DNA of 8,351 nucleotides from Ramlibacter sp. (GTDB lineage Bacteria > Pseudomonadota > Gammaproteobacteria > Burkholderiales > Burkholderiaceae_C). The position numbers and the translations under genes were made by a program. Location of the stretch: the NCBI GenBank assembly GCA_025351615.1, contig JANXVP010000108.1:1-8351 (forward strand). The letters run 5' to 3'. Shown one piece after another: positions 6,499 to 8,351 of the stretch. Position 1 is the first letter of the stretch. Each line of letters starts with the position of its first letter. The notes under the pieces were generated by a model. It made no database searches and was not told the origin of the DNA. It was given only the letters and a program-made list of their open reading frames with translations.

Positions 6499-6693
6499 TT
6501 ATCGATTTGCCTTATTCGCACGATGCCGGCCCACGGCGGCCCCGACCGCAGCACCGACCACGGCATGGTGACCAGCGACGTGACCTACTGCCGCGCCAAC
6601 GGCGGCACCTTTCAAAGCTCCCTTGGCGCTCACGGGCGCTGAGATTGCGACCAGTGCGGCGAAGACAGATGCGAGCGCGACTTGATATTTCAT
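6499..6693 (-). CDS. Small secreted glycine-zipper protein
   Basis: The 64-residue product has a clear Sec signal (MKYQVALASVFAALVAISAP, then VSA, with likely cleavage after A23). The mature part of about 41 residues is built from GAAVGAAVGH / GAAVGAAVGR repeats separated by HVAGHHAVV and ends in the basic tail RHRANKANR. Such repeated GxxxG patterns pack helices in membranes and occur in small glycine-zipper lipoproteins and periplasmic proteins, but no lipobox is present. No specific function is known to me. AGGAGAAAG lies directly upstream of the ATG. The IS copy 2 left end sits 70 bases upstream, so the insertion may have altered or replaced its promoter. Confidence 0.8.
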   Translation of the reverse strand: MKYQVALASVFAALVAISAPVSAKGALKGAAVGAAVGHVAGHHAVVGAAVGAAVGRHRANKANR

Positions 6694-6762
6694 TTCTTTC
6701 TCCTGGGTGGTTGATGGACAAAGTGAATGTGCCTAATCGCTTCAGTCTCTACTGTAATCTTG

Positions 6763-6789
6763 AGAAGTGGCTGCGCAAATCCGAACAGC
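6763..6789 (+). repeat. Left terminal inverted repeat of IS copy 2
   Basis: AGAAGTGGCTGCGC-AAATCC-GAACAGC. It pairs with the right end at 7582-7608 and closely resembles the copy 1 left end at about 1301-1327. The exact outer base could be one or two positions further out. Confidence 0.8.
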
Positions 6790-6850
6790 GCGATAAGGGG
6801 AAACTCTGGGCATGATGCCGGTTCTTCGGGACTGGCGACAGAAGTTTTCG

Positions 6851-7454
6851 ATGGTCAAGAAATCAGCACGGCGCACCCGCCGCACGCACTCACCGGCGTT
6901 CAAGGCGCAGGTCGCCTTGGCGGCCTTGCATGAGGACAAAACGTTGGCGGAGGTGGCCAAGCAGTTCGGTCTGCATCCGAACCAGATCACCGACTGGAAA
7001 CGCCAGCTGGTCGACCATGCGGCTGGCGCATTCGGGGGTGGGCAGGAGTACGCTGAGCCGGTGGACCTGGCCCCGTTGCACGCCAAGATCGGCCAGCTGG
7101 AACTGGAGAATGATTTTTTGGCAGGCGCGCTCACCAAAGCGGGGCACCGAGGTCGGTTGCCGGCATGTCACGACGCTGATGGCGCGCATGGGGTTCCCGG
7201 CCCTGGCGCCACAGCAGGGCACCAGCAAACGGGCGCCAGGCCACAAGATCCATCCCTACCTGCTGCGCACGCTGGCCAGCGTGAAGTACGAGCGGGTGTA
7301 CCTGAAGGCCTATGACAGCGTCAGTACCGCGCGCGCCGACATCGCCGATTACCTGGGCTGGTACAACGCGCAGCGCGCTCATTCGAGCCTGGATCGCTGC
7401 ACGCCCGACGAAGCGTACTTCGCCGGCCTGCCGCAGATGAAGATGGCCGCGTAG
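6851..7454 (+). pseudogene. Remnant of IS3-family orfA/orfB transposase, catalytically dead
   Basis: The orfA part begins at ATG 6851 (MVKKSARRTRRTHSPAFKAQ) and is full length through the helix-turn-helix and zipper to LENDFLAGALTKAG near 7143. The sequence then jumps into orfB at VGCRHVTTLMARMG, corresponding to copy 1 orfB residue 68 onward. It runs through APGHKIHPYLLRTLA and jumps again, near 7276, to SVKYERVYLKAY, ending at QMKMAA with TAG at 7452-7454. The second deletion removes D, D and E of the catalytic triad. The orfB part lies in a different frame from orfA, and it is not the -1 frame that the retained T TTT TTG slippery sequence would enter, so no complete fusion can be made. A truncated OrfA with an unrelated tail could still be translated and might bind IS ends. 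Confidence 0.9.
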
Positions 7455-7581
7455 GAGGCAGATCGCCGGTGCGCCCCGAGTTCCCCACCGCGGCGTGCGT
7501 TCGTCCCAAGCGACGCCCGCCGCCGTGAACAACTCCGCACCGTTTGTGAACCGCCTGCAGTCCACTTAAATTCGGGGGAAA

Positions 7582-7608
7582 GCTGTTCAAACAAGCGCAG
7601 CCACTTCT
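7582..7608 (-). repeat. Right terminal inverted repeat of IS copy 2
   Basis: On the minus strand it reads AGAAGTGGCTGCGC-TTGTTT-GAACAGC, matching the left end except in the central six bases. The corresponding end of copy 1 lies outside the window. Confidence 0.8.
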
Positions 7609-7685
7609 GTATCCCCCCAGTTCCGCAACTAGTGCACAGCATCGCGCGGAAACGAGATGTTCACGGCCTGATGTTTCCCTTACAG

Positions 7686-7691
7686 TTTAAT
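7686..7691 (+). promoter_or_regulatory. Candidate -10 element for the double-glycine peptide gene
   Basis: TTTAAT matches TATAAT at five of six positions and would place the start of transcription about 57 bases before the ATG at 7755. No good -35 hexamer is at 16-18 bases, so the promoter may need an activator or the call may be wrong. A CACCCG (7694-7699) / CGGGTG (7718-7723) inverted repeat lies just downstream, in the presumed leader. Confidence 0.3.
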
Positions 7692-7754
7692 GACACCCGC
7701 AGGAGTTGCAGTATCGTCGGGTGCCTTTGTTCGAGGTTTTTCACAGGAGAATCT

Positions 7755-7967
7755 ATGCGTGTCCTGACTTTGGAAGATATGGCTCTGGTCGGTGGCGGCT
7801 GCCATCCCAACAACGGCTGGGGGAATGGCGATCAGAACGCACCGGGCAATTCGCTCACCCACAACCGGGCCGAAAATGACATTACCCCGGGCGCGACGGG
7901 TCCCGACGGCACTCCGGCCGACCCGACTCCTGGACTCAATGGTTGCGGCGGCGGCCTGTTCTTGTAA
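7755..7967 (+). CDS. Double-glycine-leader peptide precursor (bacteriocin/RiPP-like), family unrecognised
   Basis: The 70-residue product begins MRVLTLEDMALVGG. If cut after G14, E7 is at -8 and L11 at -4, matching the LSxxExxxxxGG-type leaders that C39-peptidase ABC exporters remove while secreting microcins and class II bacteriocins. The core (residues 15-70, starting GCHPNNGWGNGDQN) is rich in Gly, Asn, Pro, Thr and Asp. It is acidic, has cysteines only at 16 and 64, and ends in NGCGGGLFL. It has no long hydrophobic helix and is not cationic, so it is not a textbook pore-forming bacteriocin. A single disulfide or a modified peptide is possible. AGGAGA lies 5 bases before the ATG, and a strong terminator follows 22 bases after the stop, so this looks like a real monocistronic unit. 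No exporter, immunity or modification gene is in the window. A function other than toxin, such as signalling, cannot be excluded. Confidence 0.72.
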   Translation: MRVLTLEDMALVGGGCHPNNGWGNGDQNAPGNSLTHNRAENDITPGATGPDGTPADPTPGLNGCGGGLFL

Positions 7968-7989
7968 CCCAGGAATCAATGCGGACTCC

Positions 7990-8016
7990 AAAAGGCCCCT
8001 TCCAGGGCCTTTTTTA
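7990..8016 (+). terminator. Rho-independent terminator of the double-glycine peptide gene
   Basis: AAAAGGCCC, a six-base loop (CTTCCA) and GGGCCTTTTTT form a G/C-rich stem followed by a T-run, 22 bases after the stop codon at 7967. The A-run before the stem makes it potentially bidirectional, so it may also stop transcripts of the convergent cation-efflux gene. Confidence 0.92.
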
Positions 8017-8048
8017 TTGCGGCGCCGCGGCAGCGCGGCCATGGACGC

Positions 8049-8351
8049 CTAGACGACGTGTTCCGGCGCCAGAACGCAAGGGGTAGGCGCGTCGCCCAGT
8101 TCAACCTGCAACGTCACATGGTGGATGGAAAACCGCTTCTCCATGTCGTGCGCAAGGCCCTGGAGATAAACGTCGCCCGGATGGCCGCCAGGGCACACGA
8201 GATGGGCCGTCATGGCGTTTTCCGTCGTGCTCATGCCCCAGATATGCAGGTCATGCACCTCCAGCACGCAGGGGAGCTGGTCCAGGAAATCCCGCACCTT
8301 TGACTTGTCGAGGCCTCGCGGTACCGCTTGCAGCGCAAGGCGGAACGAGTC
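8049..8351 (-). CDS. Cation diffusion facilitator family efflux transporter, C-terminal part (continues past the right edge)
   Basis: The last 100 codons of a CDF-family metal/proton antiporter are present; the six-helix membrane domain lies beyond the window. The visible part is the cytosolic C-terminal domain: DSFRLALQAVPRGLDKSKVR, FLDQLPCVLEVHDLHIWGMS, TTENAMTAHLVCPGGHPGD and EKRFSIHHVTLQVELGD. The HDLHIW and HxxLQxE motifs are typical of CzcD-like members. These proteins usually export Zn, Co or Cd from the cytoplasm; the metal cannot be told without the membrane helices. It ends at TAG (8049-8051) and converges with the double-glycine peptide gene across the terminator at 7990-8016. Confidence 0.92.
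   Translation of the reverse strand, partial: DSFRLALQAVPRGLDKSKVRDFLDQLPCVLEVHDLHIWGMSTTENAMTAHLVCPGGHPGDVYLQGLAHDMEKRFSIHHVTLQVELGDAPTPCVLAPEHVV

Larger units (their letters stand above)
6763..7608 (+). mobile_element. IS3-family insertion sequence, copy 2 (internally deleted, both ends kept)
   Basis: The ends form an imperfect inverted repeat, 6763-6789 and 7582-7608. Each reads AGAAGTGGCTGCGC, six variable bases, then GAACAGC, with 22 of 27 positions identical. The element is about 846 bp, against about 1.38 kb for copy 1, and points the opposite way. It differs from copy 1 at many codons, so the two are related but not recent duplicates. Two internal deletions removed the orfA end plus the first 66 or so codons of orfB, and orfB codons 110-218. 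The flanks (left cttg, right gtat) show no direct repeat, consistent with an old insertion or a rearrangement. It could still be moved in trans by a related transposase because both ends remain. Confidence 0.9.

Noticed and set aside
6755..7615. Target-site duplication around IS copy 2
   Set aside because: The bases next to the two ends (cttg and gtat) do not match for any of the end positions I tried.
7632..7967. Longer start (7632) for the double-glycine peptide
   Set aside because: The upstream residues do not resemble a leader, and the ATG at 7755 has AGGAGA at ideal spacing and begins exactly at the leader motif.

Overview
The window comes from a GC-rich Gram-negative bacterium, most likely a betaproteobacterium of the Burkholderiales. 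This rests on a Bug/TctC-type solute-binding protein remnant, an OprB-type porin, a c4-like dihaem cytochrome and high G/C at third codon positions. The assignment is an inference; there is no rRNA or other phylogenetic marker here.

Layout. Positions 1-1327 hold most of an IS3-family insertion sequence on the minus strand. It has orfA, orfB, an intact DDE triad and a T TTT TTA slippery site joining the two frames. Its distal end lies beyond the left edge. It abuts a 5'-truncated Bug/TctC gene (1328-1785). A gene-poor stretch (1786-2139) follows. Next is a two-gene minus-strand operon (4303 to 2140): a Cyc2-like outer-membrane protein with one haem fused to a beta-barrel, then a dihaem c4-like lipoprotein. 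A perfect FNR/Anr palindrome (4363-4376) lies 60 bases upstream, at the right distance from a plausible -10 to act as a class II activator site. The plus-strand DUF1003 membrane-protein gene (4636-5202) lies on the other side of that site and converges with an OprB-type porin gene (6398 to 5301). Upstream of the porin, on the same strand, is a small secreted glycine-zipper protein (6693 to 6499), with a terminator-like hairpin between the two.

At 6763-7608 there is a second, diverged copy of the same IS type in the opposite orientation. It keeps both ends but has lost about 535 bp in two deletions, including all three catalytic acidic residues. The two copies bracket the cytochrome/porin block like a composite transposon, although the outer history cannot be read from this window.

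Right of the second copy is a free-standing 70-codon gene with a strong ribosome binding site and a classic rho-independent terminator. Its product starts with a double-glycine leader (LTLEDMALVGG) and continues into a Gly/Asn/Pro-rich acidic core with two cysteines, so it looks like an exported peptide or RiPP precursor of unrecognised family. The right edge holds the C-terminal 100 codons of a cation diffusion facilitator (minus strand).

How the genes may work together. The fused cytochrome-barrel in the outer membrane and the periplasmic/lipid-anchored dihaem cytochrome could form an electron conduit across the outer membrane, switched on when oxygen is low. The double-glycine peptide and the FNR-controlled cytochrome pair are the two most interesting items.
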